A stretch of DNA of 5,664 nt from Chloroflexota bacterium. GTDB taxonomy: Bacteria > Chloroflexota > Anaerolineae > DTPP01. The notes below the pieces were generated by a model. It ran no database searches, was not told the DNA's origin, and saw nothing but the letters and a program-made list of their open reading frames with translations. Each line of letters begins with the position of its first letter. Position 1 is the first letter of the stretch. Positions 4,366 to 5,664 of the stretch are shown piece after piece. Both the position numbers and the translations under genes were made by a program. The stretch spans positions 1 through 5,664 of the forward strand of contig JAAYZY010000119.1 of NCBI GenBank assembly GCA_012514615.1, written 5' to 3'.

Positions 4366-5514
4366 TCACAGGCGCCCCAAATTGAGCGTGCTGAACTCGT
4401 CCCAGGCGTAGCGCAGGGGCGTCCACCACTTGTCGCGCCCGATGCAGCGGAAGTAGGGCGGCTGCAGGGCCAGGATGGCGTCGCCGATCTTGTAGCGGGG
4501 CAGGATCGGCGTTGAGACCACCAAGCTGCCCAGCTCGCCAGGGCGCATCTCGTGCAGCATCTTCAGGCCGGCCCTCGTCTCCACCTCGAAGAAGAACAGG
4601 TCGTAGTTGGGCACCCAGGCTCGCTTTTCGTCCTGCTGCTGGCCAAACATCCCCTCAGTGGCACCGTAGATCTCGCGGATGACCACCGGCCCGTAGAGCG
4701 CCTGCAGCGCCGGCTGATAGCGGGTGTTGATCCCCGGCACGCTGCCCAGGGTGACGACCTGCGTCTTCCACAGGTCTTTGGGGTAGACGCCGTGGGCCCG
4801 GCGCAGGTAGCGGCCGAAGCGCACCGCGGTGGGGGCCACGCCGCCCACCAGGGTTACGTTCTGGTCCTTGGCTTCTTGGTAGGCCAGCTCAAAGCGCGCT
4901 TCCCAATCCCGCACCGTCTTGCCGCCGCCCAGGGCGTCGATCTGGTCCTGCGTGGGCGCCGAACGGATGGGGGTGTGGGCAGAGACATGGCGAGTGTAGA
5001 TGCCGGAGCTGTAGCCATACTCCACCTCGCGCTCCCCCATGCGCACCGTCCCCACCCGCGAGGGGAAGTTCAGGTTCAGGTTCACCCCGGCAAAGAGGTC
5101 GAAGCGGCCGCTGCTGACCACGTAGTTGACCATGGCCCGGCTGGCGCTCACTCGCATCTTCAGGTCGGTGGGGGTCATGGGGATGAACTTGGATTCGCCC
5201 TGGGTGGTGCCTCGGGTGATGGCCCAGCCCACCGGCTCCTCTGTCAGCAGCAGCTCCCGCTCGCCGCCCATGACCCGCTCTATGAGCGGTTTGAGCGACT
5301 CGTAGGTGGCGATGGGGAACGCGCCGCGGTAGTCGCTGAGGCTGCTCACCGCCGCGGCGCCGTGCTGTTGGCCGTAGGTGGTCTGGACATACTCGGCCAG
5401 TAGGCGGCCGAGCACCCCTTCCTGCGCCTTGGCCGGCTCGGCCACCGCTTGGCGCCACGGTTGCAGCAGGGCGTCGGCCATGTGGGCCGCCGACTGGGGG
5501 TCTCTGATGGCCAT
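4366..5514 (-). CDS. Short GH3-family acyl-adenylating enzyme lacking the C-terminal domain
   Basis: This is a 382-residue protein of the GH3 family (adenylate-forming superfamily, related to plant enzymes that conjugate amino acids to jasmonate and auxin). The three nucleotide-binding motifs are visible in order: TRGTTQGESK at 100-109 (phosphate-binding loop, usually SSGTSxGxxK), YGATEG at 283-288, and YKIGD at 341-345, followed by the hinge-like CIGRD near 357-361. YDLFFFEV (304-311) before the third motif is also typical. Family members are usually 500-600 residues; here the protein stops about 20 residues after the hinge, so the mobile C-terminal domain is absent. The region beyond the stop is the opposite-strand membrane protein gene, so the missing part is not nearby. 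The frame is open up to 5640, but ATG 5514 has a strong SD and a promoter just upstream. It probably binds ATP and a carboxylic acid; substrate and transferase activity are unknown. Confidence 0.85.
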   Translation of the reverse strand: MAIRDPQSAAHMADALLQPWRQAVAEPAKAQEGVLGRLLAEYVQTTYGQQHGAAAVSSLSDYRGAFPIATYESLKPLIERVMGGERELLLTEEPVGWAITRGTTQGESKFIPMTPTDLKMRVSASRAMVNYVVSSGRFDLFAGVNLNLNFPSRVGTVRMGEREVEYGYSSGIYTRHVSAHTPIRSAPTQDQIDALGGGKTVRDWEARFELAYQEAKDQNVTLVGGVAPTAVRFGRYLRRAHGVYPKDLWKTQVVTLGSVPGINTRYQPALQALYGPVVIREIYGATEGMFGQQQDEKRAWVPNYDLFFFEVETRAGLKMLHEMRPGELGSLVVSTPILPRYKIGDAILALQPPYFRCIGRDKWWTPLRYAWDEFSTLNLGRL

Positions 5515-5520
5515 GGAACA

Positions 5521-5528
5521 CCTCCTCC
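5521..5528 (-). promoter_or_regulatory. Shine-Dalgarno site fixing the GH3 start
   Basis: The minus strand reads GGAGGAGG here, 6 nt before ATG 5514. The longer frame to 5640 would begin upstream of the candidate promoter and has no such site, so the shorter start is chosen. Confidence 0.8.
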
Positions 5529-5554
5529 AGCGCGCAGAGACGGGGATGTGGGTG

Positions 5555-5583
5555 AGTCTAGCACAACCCTCGCTGCAGGGCAA
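5555..5583 (-). promoter_or_regulatory. Extended -10 promoter for the GH3 gene
   Basis: On the minus strand TTGCCC (5583-5578, 4 of 6) and TAGACT (5560-5555, 4 of 6) are 17 nt apart, with TGC directly before the -10. Transcription would start near 5548, giving a leader of about 34 nt that contains the SD. The -35 is identical to that of the UroD-like gene. Confidence 0.5.
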
Positions 5584-5623
5584 GCAGACGTAGACGACGG
5601 CCGGTGCCCGGCTGGCCAGACCG

Positions 5624-5652
5624 TTGACAAAGGGCCGCAATGGTGATAGGCT
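5624..5652 (+). promoter_or_regulatory. Promoter-like site reading out of the right edge
   Basis: A perfect -35 TTGACA (5624-5629) is followed after 17 nt by TAGGCT (5647-5652), a poor -10 (3 of 6) improved by TGA directly before it. It would drive a plus-strand gene starting beyond 5664, divergent from GH3. A small inverted repeat, GCCGG/CCGGC at 5600-5612, lies between the two promoters. No downstream gene is visible to confirm it. Confidence 0.4.
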
Positions 5653-5664
5653 AGGCCTGGGCCC

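Noticed and set aside
4351..4377. GGGCG (4351-4355) and CGCCC (4373-4377) as a terminator at the second convergent junction
   Set aside because: The stem is only 5 bp with a 17-nt loop and no T run on either strand.
4552..5403. Open frame of 283 codons on the plus strand
   Set aside because: It lies wholly opposite the GH3 gene, has a composition driven by the antisense GC-rich codons (His, Gly, Ala, Val rich), and lacks recognisable motifs.
1..5664. Search for tRNA, rRNA, CRISPR, insertion sequence, phage or toxin-antitoxin features
   Set aside because: No regularly spaced repeats, terminal inverted repeats with a transposase, or RNA gene signatures were seen; all long stretches are explained by the listed genes.

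Overview
The window is GC-rich bacterial chromosome with five protein genes, all with ordinary housekeeping or accessory functions. I see no tRNA, rRNA, CRISPR array, insertion sequence or phage gene. Base composition and gene content (Mut7-C RNase, a UroD-superfamily methyltransferase-like protein, a secreted S8 protease, a LiaF-like membrane protein and a short GH3 protein) would fit a Chloroflexota bacterium of the Anaerolineae type. That assignment is an inference from general familiarity and is held loosely.

Layout: (1) 1-182, plus strand, the C-terminal end of a Mut7-C RNase-domain protein. (2) 187-1239, minus strand, a 350-residue UroD-superfamily protein that converges on it; the two stop codons share one 10-bp palindrome. 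(3) 1240-1652, a divergent control region with a minus-strand promoter for the UroD-like gene, a near-consensus extended -10 promoter for the protease, and a structured leader of about 174 nt. (4) 1653-3653, plus strand, a 666-residue secreted subtilisin-family (S8) protease with Glu where the catalytic Asp is expected. (5) 3654-3894, a cluster of hairpins including a strong intrinsic terminator, then a new promoter. (6) 3895-4362, plus strand, a 155-residue four-helix membrane protein with a highly charged N-terminus. (7) 4366-5514, minus strand, a 382-residue GH3-family adenylating enzyme that lacks the usual C-terminal domain. (8) 5515-5664, a divergent region with a promoter for GH3 and a promoter-like site reading out of the right edge.

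The genes do not form one operon. Each complete gene has its own candidate promoter, and two convergent pairs abut tail to tail with 3-4 nt between stops, so functional coupling between neighbours is not indicated. The points most worth a second look are the protease active site (Asp to Glu), the protease leader (an anti-Shine-Dalgarno segment that can pair with either a decoy or the true ribosome binding site), the minimal GH3 protein, and the tandem hairpins behind the protease gene. I found no convincing multi-gene novel system.
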